Shown: positions 33,753-43,579, counted from the first letter of the stretch. The stretch is 64,000 bases of DNA from Sphingomonas sp. LM7 (GCF_002002925.1 NZ_CP019511.1:3813001-3877000); one strand, 5' to 3'. Notes: generated from the letters alone by a model not told the origin. Made by a program: numbers and translations.

Positions 33753-34691
33753 TTAGAAGGCGAAGGGCGCCGTCACGCGTCGCTCGGCGAGCATGAAGGC
33801 GTCGGCGACGATCTGCAGCGGGCGGATGTCGACATCGCTTTCGCCGGCCGCGACCAGCTCGGCGAAGCGCGCATAGAGCCGCGGATATTCGCGGTCGGGC
33901 GCCTTCTGCTCCGCTTCGCCGGGCAACTGCAGGATGCTGCCGCCCATGCCGAGGCGCAGCGTGCCGGCATCGGTGTCGATCTCGATGTCCCAGGTCTGCG
34001 GACCGGTCTGGAGGAAGTCGAACACTACATCGACGCGGGCATTGCCGCTGCGCATCTCAAGTTCTGCAGCGAGCGGCGACGCGCGGCCTTCGGGTACTTC
34101 CATCCATGCCTTGTCGAGCAGCATCGGCTCGGGCAGCAGCTTGGTCGCGATCGACAGGGCGTTGATGCCGGGATCGAACACGCCAAAACCGCCCGCGGCC
34201 AGAATCCATTCCTGCCCGGGATGCCAGCGGCGGATGTCTTCCTTCCAGGTGATTCGCACTGCCTCGATGCGCTTGCCCTGCAGCCAGGCCTTGGCGGGCT
34301 CGACGCCGGCGGCTTCGCGCGAATGCCAGGTGGTGTACAGGACGACGCCCTTGGCCTTTGCGCGATCGGCCAGCGCCGCGATCTCGGTGAGCGTGGTGGC
34401 CGGCGGCTTTTCGAGCATCACGTGGAGCCCGGCATCGATCGCGATCACGGCCTGTTCGTAGCGGCCGTCGGGTGGCGTGCAGAGCGAGACTGCGTCGAGC
34501 TTGTGGCCACCATCGATCATCGTGCCGATGTCATGATAGCCCTTAACGTCGTCCACGGTGGCGTGACGGCTGGCAGTTGCCACCAGGTCGAAGCGATCGT
34601 CCGCCGCCAGGGCGGGCAGGTGCTGGTCGCGCGCGATCTTGCCGATCCCCACCAGTCCCAGCCGAATCGCCCGGGTTCCGCTCTCCGCCAT
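33753..34691 (-). CDS. L-arabinose / D-galactose 1-dehydrogenase (Gfo/Idh/MocA)
   Basis: This 312-residue cytoplasmic oxidoreductase is predicted to oxidise L-arabinose or D-galactose to the lactone. It closely resembles the Azospirillum arabinose dehydrogenase family: L-G-L-V-G-I-G-K-I-A-R-D-Q-H-L-P-A, V-M-L-E-K-P-P, T-T-W-H-S-R, W-K-E-D-I-R-R-W-H-P-G-Q and F-G-V-F-D-P-G-I-N-A-L. I chose ATG 34691 since AAGGAAG lies seven bases upstream; GTG 34697 is possible. It is divergent from the aldonate dehydratase, matching consecutive steps. Known relatives accept both sugars. Confidence 0.87.
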   Translation of the reverse strand: MAESGTRAIRLGLVGIGKIARDQHLPALAADDRFDLVATASRHATVDDVKGYHDIGTMIDGGHKLDAVSLCTPPDGRYEQAVIAIDAGLHVMLEKPPATTLTEIAALADRAKAKGVVLYTTWHSREAAGVEPAKAWLQGKRIEAVRITWKEDIRRWHPGQEWILAAGGFGVFDPGINALSIATKLLPEPMLLDKAWMEVPEGRASPLAAELEMRSGNARVDVVFDFLQTGPQTWDIEIDTDAGTLRLGMGGSILQLPGEAEQKAPDREYPRLYARFAELVAAGESDVDIRPLQIVADAFMLAERRVTAPFAF

Positions 34692-34823
34692 CCTCACGCT
34701 TCCTTTTATAAGATATATATGCTCTTCCTATTGCCACGCACTGCCGGTATCAAGCCCCGCACGACGATGTCGGCGTCCGCAAACGGCGGCGGCATATAAG
34801 CCAATTACCCACCGGAGAGGTGA

Positions 34824-36629
34824 ATGAGCGACGCGGAAAATGGTTCGAACGGCGGACGGCCGCCCCTCAGGTCGCGCGCCTGGTTCGACAACCCCGCCAA
34901 TCCCGACATGACTGCGCTCTATGTCGAGCGTTATCTCAATTTCGGAATCAGCCTGGAAGAGATCCAGTCGGGTCGGCCGATCATCGGCATCGCCCAGACC
35001 GGCAGCGATCTTTCCCCGTGCAATCGCCACCACCTCGAGCTCGCCAAGCGCGTTCGCGAGGGGATTCGCGACGCCGGCGGCATCGCGCTCGAATTCGGCA
35101 CGCACCCGATACAGGAAACCGGCAAGCGCCCGACCGCGGGGCTCGATCGCAACCTGCAATATCTCAGCCTGGTCGAGGCGGTGCACGGCTATCCGATGGA
35201 TGGCGTCGTGTTCACCATCGGCTGCGACAAGACCACGCCGGCCTGCCTGATGGCCGCCGCGACGGTGAACATCCCGTCGATCGCGCTGTCGGTCGGCCCG
35301 ATGCTCAATGGCTGGTTCAAGGGCGAGCGCACCGGATCGGGCACGATCGTGTGGAAGGCACGCGAGATGCTTGCCGCCGGCGAGATCGACTATCAGGGCT
35401 TCATCAAGCTCGTCGCGTCCTCGGCGCCGTCGACCGGCTTCTGCAACACGATGGGCACCGCTACGACGATGAACTCGCTGTGCGAGGCACTCGGCATGTC
35501 GCTGCCCGGCTCGGCGGCGATTCCGGCGCCGTATCGCGACCGGCAGGAAAATGCCTATCGCACCGGTCTCCAGATCGTCGAGATGGTCCATGCCGATCGC
35601 AAGCCCAGCGACGTGCTGACCCGAACTGCCTTCATGAATGCGATCCGCGTCAATTCGGCGATCGGCGGATCGACCAATGCACCGATCCACTTGAACGCGA
35701 TCGCCCGCCATATCGGTGTCGAGCTGAGCCTGTCCGATTGGGAAGAGCATGGCGCGGACATTCCGCTGATCGTCAATCTCCAGCCGGCGGGCGAATATCT
35801 CGGCGAGGATTTCTACCGCGCCGGCGGCGTGCCGGTGGTGATGGGCCAGTTGCTCCGCGCCGGGCTGATCGACGGCAGCGCGCTCACCGTCAACGGCAAG
35901 AGCGTGGCGGACAATGTCGCCACTGCCGAGTGCGAGGATACCAAGGTGATCTTCCCGCTCGACGCGCCGATGAAGTCCGCCGCGGGCCTCAGCGTGCTGT
36001 CGGGCAATCTGTTCGACAACGCCGTGATGAAGCTCAGCGTGATCTCGGACGAGTTCCGCGGCCGCTACCTCAGCAATCCCGACGATCCCGAGGCGTTCGA
36101 AGGCGTCGCCGTCGTGTTCGACGGGCCCGAGGATTATCATCACCGCATCGACGATCCCTCGGTCGGCATCGATACCAATTCGATCCTGATCATGCGCGGC
36201 GCGGGGCCGGTCGGCTATCCCGGCGGCGCTGAGGTGGTGAACATGCGTCCGCCCACGGCGCTGATCCAGGCGGGGGTCCACGCGCTGCCGTGCCTGGGCG
36301 ATGGCCGCCAGTCGGGCACCAGCGGGTCGCCTTCGATCCTCAACGCGGCGCCCGAAGCCGCAGTCGGCGGCGGGCTCGCACTGGTCCAGACCGGCGACCG
36401 CATCCGCATCGACCTGAAGAACCGCACTGCCGACATGCTGGTCGATCCGGCGGAGATTGCGCGCCGCCGCGAAGCGCTGGCGATCGATTACGTGCCCGAG
36501 GCGCAGACGCCCTGGCAGGAAATCCACCGCAACCTCGTCGGCCAGTTCGATACCGGTGCGGTGCTTGAGGTCGCCGTCAAATATCAGCGCATTGCCCAGA
36601 CACGGGGGCTTCCGCGCGACAGCCACTGA
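34824..36629 (+). CDS. IlvD/Edd aldonate dehydratase (L-arabinonate / D-galactonate type)
   Basis: This 601-residue iron-sulfur dehydratase removes water from a sugar acid to give the 2-keto-3-deoxy acid. The cluster ligands are visible: Cys66 (S-P-C-N-R-H), Cys134 in I-G-C-D-K with Lys136, and Cys207 in G-F-C-N-T-M-G. The spacing is that of pentonate dehydratases rather than of dihydroxyacid dehydratase. Characterised relatives act on L-arabinonate, D-fuconate and D-galactonate. Its promoter is in the AT-richer gap 34692-34823. Xylonate is an alternative substrate. Confidence 0.85.
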   Translation: MSDAENGSNGGRPPLRSRAWFDNPANPDMTALYVERYLNFGISLEEIQSGRPIIGIAQTGSDLSPCNRHHLELAKRVREGIRDAGGIALEFGTHPIQETGKRPTAGLDRNLQYLSLVEAVHGYPMDGVVFTIGCDKTTPACLMAAATVNIPSIALSVGPMLNGWFKGERTGSGTIVWKAREMLAAGEIDYQGFIKLVASSAPSTGFCNTMGTATTMNSLCEALGMSLPGSAAIPAPYRDRQENAYRTGLQIVEMVHADRKPSDVLTRTAFMNAIRVNSAIGGSTNAPIHLNAIARHIGVELSLSDWEEHGADIPLIVNLQPAGEYLGEDFYRAGGVPVVMGQLLRAGLIDGSALTVNGKSVADNVATAECEDTKVIFPLDAPMKSAAGLSVLSGNLFDNAVMKLSVISDEFRGRYLSNPDDPEAFEGVAVVFDGPEDYHHRIDDPSVGIDTNSILIMRGAGPVGYPGGAEVVNMRPPTALIQAGVHALPCLGDGRQSGTSGSPSILNAAPEAAVGGGLALVQTGDRIRIDLKNRTADMLVDPAEIARRREALAIDYVPEAQTPWQEIHRNLVGQFDTGAVLEVAVKYQRIAQTRGLPRDSH

Positions 36630-36665
36630 TCGATTTATAATAACAAGCCTTGGGAGGAGAGAACA

Positions 36666-37814
36666 ATGAAGACGATGACAGCCCTGGGAGTGATCGCCGC
36701 CATGGCGATCGCCGCCCCCGCTGCCGATGCCGCCACCGCCAAGCGCGGCACCTTCGGCAAACTTGCCGACGGCCGCTCGGTCGAATCGGTGCTGCTCGCC
36801 AACAATCGCGGCGTCTCGGCGAACATCATCGCCTATGGCGCGTCGATCCAGTCGCTCGTCCTGCCCGATCGTGCCGGCAAGAAGGCCGATATCGCGCTCG
36901 GCCATGACGACATGGACGGCTATCTCAAATACCCCAACTTCATCGGCTCGACCGTGGGCCGCTTCGCCAATCGCATCGATGGCGGCCGCTTCACGCTCGA
37001 CGGCCGCAGCTACCAGACGCCGCTCAACGACGGCGTCAATTCGCTGCATGGCGGCACGGCCGGCTTCGACAAGGTGCTGTGGAACGTCGTGTCGGTGAAG
37101 AACGGGCCGACTGCCTCGGTGACGCTGCGCTATGTCAGCCCCGATGGCGATCAGGGCTATCCCGGCACGCTGACCGTCGATGCGACCTATTCGCTCGACG
37201 AAGCCAACAACCTGACGATCGAGTACAAGGCGACCACCGACAAGGCGACGATCGTCAACATCTCGAACCACGCCTATTGGAACCTGGGCGGCGAAGGCTC
37301 GGGCAGCGCGATGGACCATGTCGTCACGATCCCGGCGCAGTCGATCACTCCGGTCAACGAGACGCTGATCCCGACCGGCCAGTTCCGCCCCGTCGCCGGC
37401 ACGGTGTTCGACTTCCGCACGCCGCGCGCGATCGGCGACCGCGTCCGCGATACCCGCGATCAGCAGATCGTCTATGGCCGCGGCTACGATCATAATTGGG
37501 TGATCGGCCGCAAGGTGATCAACCGCACCCAGCTGATGGCGCGCGTGAGCGATCCGAAATCGGGCCGCAGCTTCGAGATCTGGTCGAACCAGCCGGGCCT
37601 GCAATTCTATTCGGGCAACTTCATGGACGGCAAGTTCGCGGGCAAGTCCAAGCGCTTCTATCGCCAGGGCGACGCGATCGTGATGGAGCCGCAGATCTTC
37701 CCGGACGCAGTCAACCAGAAGGGCTTCCCCGAGGCGCGGCTCGAGCCCGGCCAGACCTATCGCAATGTCATGACCTACAAGCTGAGCAGCGGCGCAACCG
37801 CCGCCAAGCGCTGA
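36666..37814 (+). CDS. galM: Aldose 1-epimerase with signal peptide
   Basis: This 382-residue galactose mutarotase-type epimerase interconverts sugar anomers before uptake or oxidation. An N-terminal signal (A-I-A-A-P-A-A-D-A-A) suggests a periplasmic enzyme. Family motifs are G-R-F-A-N-R-I-D-G-G-R-F, L-H-G-G-T-A-G-F-D-K, N-I-S-N-H-A-Y-W-N-L (catalytic His), Y-D-H-N-W-V-I and the late E-P-Q-I-F-P-D region. GGAGGAGAG precedes the ATG. It follows the dehydratase by 36 bases and precedes a secreted glycosidase. Confidence 0.92.
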   Translation: MKTMTALGVIAAMAIAAPAADAATAKRGTFGKLADGRSVESVLLANNRGVSANIIAYGASIQSLVLPDRAGKKADIALGHDDMDGYLKYPNFIGSTVGRFANRIDGGRFTLDGRSYQTPLNDGVNSLHGGTAGFDKVLWNVVSVKNGPTASVTLRYVSPDGDQGYPGTLTVDATYSLDEANNLTIEYKATTDKATIVNISNHAYWNLGGEGSGSAMDHVVTIPAQSITPVNETLIPTGQFRPVAGTVFDFRTPRAIGDRVRDTRDQQIVYGRGYDHNWVIGRKVINRTQLMARVSDPKSGRSFEIWSNQPGLQFYSGNFMDGKFAGKSKRFYRQGDAIVMEPQIFPDAVNQKGFPEARLEPGQTYRNVMTYKLSSGATAAKR

Positions 37815-37831
37815 TCGCAGGGAGAGACCAG

Positions 37832-38977
37832 ATGATCCGTCGTACGTTCCTTCTCTCGGCAACCGCGCTCGCCCTCGTGGCAAGCGCCGCTCCCGCAAAC
37901 GCGCGTGACCAGTGGACCAAGGCGCAGGCCAATAGCTGGCACGCCAACCAGCCCTGGCAGGTCGGCGCCAACTACACGCCGGCCACGGCGATCAATCAGC
38001 TCGAGATGTTCCAGGCCGAGACCTGGGATCCCAAGCGCATCGACCTGGAGCTCGGCTGGGCTTCGGCGATGGGCATGAACGTGATGCGGGTGAACCTGCA
38101 TCACCTGCTCTGGGAAACCGACGCCCCCGGGCTCAAGCGCCGCATGGACGAGTTCATGACGATCGCGGCCAAGCATAACATCAAGACGCTGTGGATCTTC
38201 TTCGACAGCTGCTGGGATCCCAACCCGGTCGCGGGCCCGCAGCACCCGCCGATTCCGGGCGTGCACAATTCGGGTTCGGTGCAGTCGCCGGGCGCGGATC
38301 GCCTCAAGGACGCGTCGCAATATGGCAAGCTCGAAGCCTATGTGAAGGACGTCGTGGCGACCTTCGCCAAGGACGATCGCATCGTCGGCTGGGATATCTG
38401 GAATGAGCCCAACAATGGCGGCGGCGGCAACTACAAGCCGACTCCGGACAAGAACAAATATGTCGCGCTGCTGCTGCCGCGCTTCTTCGACGCAGCCCGC
38501 GCCGCCAACCCGGTCCAGCCGCTCACTTCGGGCGTGTGGATCGGCGATCATTGGGACGATTTGAACCGAGTCGATGCAGTCGAGAAGATCCAGATCCGCG
38601 AGTCGGATATCCTGAGCTTCCACGACTACAGCTGGGCAGAGACCTTCGAAAAGCGTGCGAAGCAGATGCTGAGCTATGGCCGCCCGGTCTGGTGCACCGA
38701 GTATATGGCGCGCGGCAACGGCTCGACCTTCGACAACACGCTGCCGATCGCCAAGAAGCTCAACATCGCGATGTATAACTGGGGCTTTGTCGACGGGAAG
38801 ATGCAGACCCGTTTCCCGTGGGACAGCTGGAAGAAGCCCTATACGTTCGAGGAGCCGACGATCTGGTTCCACGACATCCTCTATTTCGACGGCAAGCCCT
38901 ATCGCCAGGCCGAAGTCGATCTGATCAAGCGGCTGGCTGCCGCACCGAAGGGCGTGGTGCCCGCTTCGGGCAAGTGA
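37832..38977 (+). CDS. Secreted clan GH-A glycoside hydrolase (GH5-like)
   Basis: This 381-residue protein has a signal peptide with Arg-Arg at residues 3-4 and ending A-N-A-R. It looks like a TIM-barrel retaining glycosidase: M-N-V-M-R-V-N-L-H early, G-W-D-I-W-N-E-P with the acid/base Glu192, and V-W-C-T-E-Y-M-A-R with the nucleophile Glu290. These are clan GH-A features close to GH5, but I could not place a subfamily or substrate. It starts 17 bases after galM, and its stop overlaps the GH43 start (GTGA). Confidence 0.7.
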   Translation: MIRRTFLLSATALALVASAAPANARDQWTKAQANSWHANQPWQVGANYTPATAINQLEMFQAETWDPKRIDLELGWASAMGMNVMRVNLHHLLWETDAPGLKRRMDEFMTIAAKHNIKTLWIFFDSCWDPNPVAGPQHPPIPGVHNSGSVQSPGADRLKDASQYGKLEAYVKDVVATFAKDDRIVGWDIWNEPNNGGGGNYKPTPDKNKYVALLLPRFFDAARAANPVQPLTSGVWIGDHWDDLNRVDAVEKIQIRESDILSFHDYSWAETFEKRAKQMLSYGRPVWCTEYMARGNGSTFDNTLPIAKKLNIAMYNWGFVDGKMQTRFPWDSWKKPYTFEEPTIWFHDILYFDGKPYRQAEVDLIKRLAAAPKGVVPASGK

Positions 38978-39891
38978 AGAGGGCGGCATTGATCGCGGCG
39001 CTGCTGGCGGGTCTCCCGCCGGCAGCGTCCGCGCAGGAGGTCAAGTCGGTCCTTGCCGGCGCCGACCCCGATATCGAAGCCGCCGACGGCCGCTACTGGA
39101 TCTACCCGACGGGTGGCGACGGGCTGTCGGCCTGGTCCTCGCCCGACAAGCTCAAATGGAGCAAAAGCGAGACCCTCATCCGCCTGAAGGACATCGCCTG
39201 GGCCGATGACGACCGCGCGCCCAGGCACTTCCTCTGGGCGCCGGACATGATCCAGGCCAATGGCGGCTGGTATTTCTATTACTCGGTCGGCCCGCAGAAC
39301 CCGACGCCCAGCCGCATCGGCGTCGCCACCTGCAAGGGCCCGGCCGGCCCCTGCACCGACAGCGGCAAGCCGCTGGTCACCGGCGGCAACGGCTTCGAGG
39401 CGATCGACCCGGCGGTGTTCGTCGATCCCAAGACGAAGACCCCATACCTCTATGCCGGCGGCAGCGCCGGCGCGACGCTCCGGGTGTGGAAGCTCAAGCC
39501 GGACATGGTCAGCCTCGATCAGGAAGTTAAAGTTGATACCCCCCCCAACTTCACCGAGGGCGCGTTCATGCACTTTCGCAAGGGCATCTATTACCTGTCC
39601 TACTCGGCGGGGAAGTGGGACGATGCGAGCTATCAGGTCCACTACGCCGTCGCGCTCTCGCCGACCGGCCCGTGGCGCTATGGCGGCCCGCTGCTCGTCG
39701 GCGACAAGCGCTATCGCGGGCCGGGGCACCACAGCTTCTTCCAGGATCCCGCCGACGGCAATTGGTACATCGCCTATCACCGCTGGGAAGGGCAGGTGGG
39801 CAACGGCCCCTATCAGGGCAGCCGCCGCGTCGCGATCCAGCCGATCGAGTACCGCCCCGACGGCGTAATCGAGACGATCAAGATGAAGTGA
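38974..39891 (+). CDS. GH43-family glycosidase
   Basis: This 305-residue five-bladed propeller enzyme has a signal ending A-A-S-A-Q. The GH43 active-site set is visible: A-D-P-D-I-E near residue 31 (general base), W-A-P-D-M-I-Q, I-D-P-A-V-F-V-D (modulator) and F-T-E-G-A-F with acid Glu195. G-P-G-H-H-S-F-F-Q-D follows later. It probably releases arabinofuranose or galactose from side chains, in line with the neighbouring arabinose/galactose enzymes. The start is GTG 38974 inside the upstream stop. A strong hairpin terminator follows. Confidence 0.87.
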   Translation: MKRAALIAALLAGLPPAASAQEVKSVLAGADPDIEAADGRYWIYPTGGDGLSAWSSPDKLKWSKSETLIRLKDIAWADDDRAPRHFLWAPDMIQANGGWYFYYSVGPQNPTPSRIGVATCKGPAGPCTDSGKPLVTGGNGFEAIDPAVFVDPKTKTPYLYAGGSAGATLRVWKLKPDMVSLDQEVKVDTPPNFTEGAFMHFRKGIYYLSYSAGKWDDASYQVHYAVALSPTGPWRYGGPLLVGDKRYRGPGHHSFFQDPADGNWYIAYHRWEGQVGNGPYQGSRRVAIQPIEYRPDGVIETIKMK

Positions 39892-39936
39892 GCCCAACAT
39901 CCTCCCTCGCGAAGCGGGGGATCTTAGACGAAGAAA

Positions 39937-39967
39937 AGGGGCGCCGCGGTGATGCCGCGGCGCCCCT
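39937..39967. terminator. Bidirectional terminator between GH43 and chemoreceptor
   Basis: A perfect 13-bp stem (AGGGGCGCCGCGG / CCGCGGCGCCCCT) has a 5-base loop. It is followed by GTTTCG on plus and TTTCTTCG on minus, and it separates two converging genes. Confidence 0.85.
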
Positions 39968-39987
39968 GTTTCGTCCGGACGAGAAGC

Positions 39988-41841
39988 TTAGAACGAAGCC
40001 CAGTCGTCCCCGCCGCTCGCCATTGCGGCGACCGGCAGCGCCTTGACCGGCGAGACATAGCCATTGCTCTTGGCTGGTGCCTTTGCGGTCTTGGCCGGGG
40101 CGCTCGTGCGCGTGACCGGACGGCCGCCGGTGCCGACGTTGAACTTCGACGCCTGCTCGCTCAGCGCGGCGACTTCGCCGCTGAGGTTGCGTGCGGCAGC
40201 CGAGGTCTGCTCGACCATCGCGGCGTTCTGCTGGGTCGACTGGTCCATCGTGCCGATCGCCACCGAGATTTCGGTGATCGCAGTCGACTGGGCCTGGTTG
40301 TCGCTGGCCATCTGGCCGAGCAGCGCATGGACTTCGCCCACGTCGCCCGAGATGTCGGCAAGCGCGCTGTCGACCTTCTGGACCATTTCCACGGCCGAGA
40401 CGATGTCGGTCTGGGTGGCTGTCAGCTGGTCGCGGGCGCGGGCCGCTTCCTCTTCCGAGCGCATGGCGAGCGCCGAGACGAGGTCGGCGACGACCGCGAA
40501 ACCGCGGCCGGCTTCACCCGCGCGACCGGCTTCGACCGCGGCGTTCATCGCGAGAACCCGGGTCTGGAACGCGATCTTGTCGAGGCCCTCGATGACGCTG
40601 TCGATGCCCTTGGCGCCGTCGGCGACGCGGCTCATGGCCTGCACGGCGTCGTCGGCGATCGCACGACCACCGGAGACCGTGGCGATGGCGCCATCGGCGC
40701 GCTCGACGGTGCGGCCGGCCGAAGCCGCCGTCGCCTTGAGGCGGCCGTCCATCTGCGTCACCGCTGCCGAAGTTTCCTCCAGGCTGGCTGCATTGGCTTC
40801 GGTGCGGCGGGCGAGGTCTTCCGATGCCTGGGCGATTTCGCCCGAACCGGTGCGGATGGTCAGCGCGCTTTCCATCACGGTGCCGATCAGGGTGCGGAGC
40901 TCGTGCACGGCGGCGTTGAAGTTAACCTTCACCGATTCATATTCCGGCGAGAAGGCGTCGTTGATCTCGCTGGTCAGGTCGCCCTGCGCCAGCTTGCTCA
41001 AATTCACTTCGAGCGTCGTGACAACGCGCTGCTGCTCGGCATCCGAGATCTTCTTGGCGGCGTCGGTCTTCGCCTTCTCGACCGCGGCTTCGCGGAACAC
41101 GAGCACGGCCTTGGCCATCGCGCCGATCTCGTCGCCGCGATCGGTGCCGGGCACTTCGACGGTGTTGTTGCCGCTGGCGAGGGTGTTCATCACGCCGGTC
41201 ATCTGGGCAACGGGTGCCGCGATGCCGCGCGAGAGCAGCCAGCCGAGCAGGATCGAAAGACCGACTGCAAAGGCGCCGCCGATCCAGATCGCCCATTTCG
41301 ACGACGCGACGGCCTCGTCCTCGGCGATGATCCGCGCTTCGACGCGCTCTTCCTGGAACTTGCTGATTTCCTTGATCAGCGGACGGATCTCACCGAGCAT
41401 CTTCACGCCCGAGAGTTCGCCCGCCTGGGCGCGGGTCGCGGGGTTGCGCGCCAGCTTGATGATGTTGTCAAGCTTGCCGCGGAGTTCCTGGACATTGACG
41501 ACGAGCTGGTCGGCGCGCTTATGCTGCTCCTCCAGCGTCGAGAATTCCTTGAAGGTCTTGACCGTCGCGAAGAACTTCTCGCCGCTCTCGTCATAGGTCT
41601 TGGCGAATTCGTCCTTGCCGAGGATCGCGAAGGCGCGTGCGGCGTTCTGCTGCTCGAGCACCTGAGTGAGCATCGTCTGGGTCTGCTCGAGCGCGCGCAG
41701 CGACCGTTCCTTGTCGTCCCCGGCCGAGGCCATCGCGGTCAGGTTGAGGAAGATCAGCGTGCCGACACCGGCAAAGATCACGATTAGCGCACCGAAAGCG
41801 CCGGCAAGTTTCCGCGAAATTGGGATGTTCTGCAAAGACAT
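39988..41841 (-). CDS. Methyl-accepting chemotaxis protein
   Basis: This 617-residue receptor has a first membrane helix near residues 13-35, a helical periplasmic sensor of about 150 residues, and a second helix around residue 195 (W-I-G-G-A-F-A-V-G-L-S-I-L-L-G-W). A HAMP segment and a signalling coiled coil follow, with the hairpin tip E-A-G-R-A-G-E-A-G-R-G-F-A-V-V-A-D. The tail ends D-D-W-A-S-F, a W-x-x-F pentapeptide like the CheR tether NWETF. ATG 41841 is favoured over 41844 by GGAG spacing. Its placement suggests taxis toward plant sugars; the ligand is unknown. Confidence 0.88.
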   Translation of the reverse strand: MSLQNIPISRKLAGAFGALIVIFAGVGTLIFLNLTAMASAGDDKERSLRALEQTQTMLTQVLEQQNAARAFAILGKDEFAKTYDESGEKFFATVKTFKEFSTLEEQHKRADQLVVNVQELRGKLDNIIKLARNPATRAQAGELSGVKMLGEIRPLIKEISKFQEERVEARIIAEDEAVASSKWAIWIGGAFAVGLSILLGWLLSRGIAAPVAQMTGVMNTLASGNNTVEVPGTDRGDEIGAMAKAVLVFREAAVEKAKTDAAKKISDAEQQRVVTTLEVNLSKLAQGDLTSEINDAFSPEYESVKVNFNAAVHELRTLIGTVMESALTIRTGSGEIAQASEDLARRTEANAASLEETSAAVTQMDGRLKATAASAGRTVERADGAIATVSGGRAIADDAVQAMSRVADGAKGIDSVIEGLDKIAFQTRVLAMNAAVEAGRAGEAGRGFAVVADLVSALAMRSEEEAARARDQLTATQTDIVSAVEMVQKVDSALADISGDVGEVHALLGQMASDNQAQSTAITEISVAIGTMDQSTQQNAAMVEQTSAAARNLSGEVAALSEQASKFNVGTGGRPVTRTSAPAKTAKAPAKSNGYVSPVKALPVAAMASGGDDWASF

Positions 41842-42117
41842 CATTGGCTCCGTACCTATAGCTCCGGCGCGGCCCCCGCCGAGGCGAGCGCCCGCGAACA
41901 CGCCCCTCGCTTCCGCGGGTTCGCCACGCCGATCATCAATGCCATCATAGGAGGAGACGAGGGGTGCCGAGGGGGTTAACCTAGATATAATCCCCTAGAC
42001 GCAGCGGTGCCGGCACTGTTTCCGGATTATTTCCGCGCTATTTCTGTTGCTTAGCTAGCGGCGCCGAATGGCGTCTCGGGCCTGGCGCGTCGGGCACATT
42101 GCTAACGCGCGGACGGA

Positions 42118-42681
42118 TCAGAGAAGGTAGACGACGACATAGCGCCCGACGAGCGCGAGCATCACCAGCCGGCACCAGGTTTCGCCGTGTGCGACTATCG
42201 CGCCTGTCATCAGCATCACGAGGATCGCGGTCAGCGTCAGGGGCAGCGGCTGGACGAGATGCCCCGCGAGCGCCGGAATGCTCGCATACCAGGCGAACTG
42301 ACACAGCAGCAGCACGAACAGGATGCCAATGACGATGCGGCGAACCTGGAAGAAATGCGTGTCGAGGTCGGCATGGTCGCCGATCTCGCGCGGGAAGGCG
42401 AGCCGCGCCGCGATGTAATAGGCGCTGGCAAACCCGGTTACCGCCATCAGCGATCGGCCCGACACGCCGATGACGTCGCGCACGATCCACGCAGCCTGCC
42501 AGAACGACAGTAGATCGAGCATCACGAACGCCGCCATCAGCGGTGTCAGCCAGCCGATGCGGATCGCCGAGGCCGGCTGCAATCGCGCCTCGATCGCGCG
42601 CGCAACCCCGCCCAGCACTTCGGCGAGCGACAGGCCCAGCAACAGTCCGAACAGTGCAAAGATGAATTCGAAATCGGTCAT
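42118..42681 (-). CDS. Small integral membrane protein of unknown function
   Basis: This 187-residue protein has about five hydrophobic segments (near residues 3-25, 45-65, 75-92, 112-132 and 140-185) and few charged loops. Nothing in it matches a family I recognise. I prefer ATG 42681, beginning M-T-D-F-E-F-I-F, because a G-run lies just upstream; a GTG at 42693 is also open. It stands alone between the chemoreceptor, transcribed the same way 276 bases downstream, and the FadR-type regulator. No link to sugar metabolism is visible. Confidence 0.65.
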   Translation of the reverse strand: MTDFEFIFALFGLLLGLSLAEVLGGVARAIEARLQPASAIRIGWLTPLMAAFVMLDLLSFWQAAWIVRDVIGVSGRSLMAVTGFASAYYIAARLAFPREIGDHADLDTHFFQVRRIVIGILFVLLLCQFAWYASIPALAGHLVQPLPLTLTAILVMLMTGAIVAHGETWCRLVMLALVGRYVVVYLL

Positions 42682-42736
42682 GCTGGCCCCCACCGCCGGC
42701 GTCTAACGCGGCATGTTCGATCGGGAAACCGCAGCC

Positions 42737-43480
42737 TCAGCCCTTCGCCTCGCTCGCTTCGACATCGTCGATCAGTTCGAGCACATCGCCGATCAATGCG
42801 CGCATCGCAGTCCGTGCGGCATCGGCATCGTGTGCCGCGATCGCGTCGCGCACGGCGGCATGGTCGGCGACGTTGGCGGTGCGGCCCTTGAGGCGGTTGG
42901 TGAAGCGGATCGAGGTCTGCAGCGCAGTGCTCACTACATCGCGGAACTGGGCATAGAAGGGATTGCCCGACGCGCGCAGGATCGCGACGTGGAAGGCGAT
43001 ATCGGCTTCGAGCGTGTCCTCGAGGCCCTGTTCGGCGGCTTCCATCCGTTCGAGGCCGCTGGAGATGCGCGCCAGGTCCTCGGGCGTGCCGACGCGTGCG
43101 GCCAGCGCCGCCGCCTCCGGCTCGATCGCAACGCGCAGCTGGTTGAACTGGCGGAGCAGTTCGACCGAGAATTGCCGCTCGAGCAGCCAGCGCAGCACGT
43201 CGGTGTCGAACAAGTTCCAGTTGGTCGCCGGCTGGACCACGGTGCCCTGGCGCGGACGGGCGCTGAGCAACCCTTTGGCCGTGAGCATCTTAACCGCTTC
43301 GCGCGTCACCGATCGGCTGACGCCATGCTGTTTGGCGAGCTCCGCTTCGGTCGGGAAAGCCTCGCGCTCGTAGCGCCCGGTGACGATCGCGCGCCCTAGG
43401 CTGTCGAGCATGCCATAGGTGAGGTTGCGCCCCAGCTGCGGCCGCGCGTCCTCCGTTCCTAGAGCCGGATAGTTTGCCAT
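42737..43480 (-). CDS. GntR/FadR-family regulator of the dgo operon (probable)
   Basis: This 247-residue regulator has a winged helix-turn-helix at about residues 40-75 (T-E-A-E-L-A-K-Q-H-G-V-S-R-S-V-T-R-E-A-V) and an all-helical FCD effector domain with metal-binding-like D-I-A-F-H and H-A-A-V-R-D-A-I. It is divergent from the symporter-dgoK-dgoA operon across 197 bases. That is the usual arrangement of DgoR-type regulators responding to galactonate. ATG 43480 follows a GA-rich stretch; an open frame to 43531 has no better site. Confidence 0.85.
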   Translation of the reverse strand: MANYPALGTEDARPQLGRNLTYGMLDSLGRAIVTGRYEREAFPTEAELAKQHGVSRSVTREAVKMLTAKGLLSARPRQGTVVQPATNWNLFDTDVLRWLLERQFSVELLRQFNQLRVAIEPEAAALAARVGTPEDLARISSGLERMEAAEQGLEDTLEADIAFHVAILRASGNPFYAQFRDVVSTALQTSIRFTNRLKGRTANVADHAAVRDAIAAHDADAARTAMRALIGDVLELIDDVEASEAKG

Positions 43481-43567
43481 CCCCCGTCGCCTCTTGATCC
43501 GCCCCGACAACGATGTCAGGACCCTCTCCACGCCATTGTTTGATCCACGTTAGCGGAGTGGTGGCGC

Positions 43568-43579
43568 TGGACAAGTCCA
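43568..43579. promoter_or_regulatory. Dyad TGGACAAGTCCA, operator candidate
   Basis: Perfect 5-base arms (TGGAC / GTCCA) with a 2-base centre lie in the divergent gap between the FadR-type regulator and the symporter. A second dyad, CCAC...GTGG, lies about 10 bases away. Short inverted arms of this kind are typical for FadR-subfamily binding. Confidence 0.45.

Noticed and set aside
34728..37898. A 1056-codon open frame on the minus strand
   Set aside because: It runs antisense to the aldonate dehydratase and galM, both with clear family motifs. Its own translation has no recognisable domain, as expected from GC-rich codon periodicity.
40064..41596. A 510-codon plus-strand frame rich in Ser
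   Set aside because: It is antisense to the chemoreceptor and has no signal, helices or motifs of its own.
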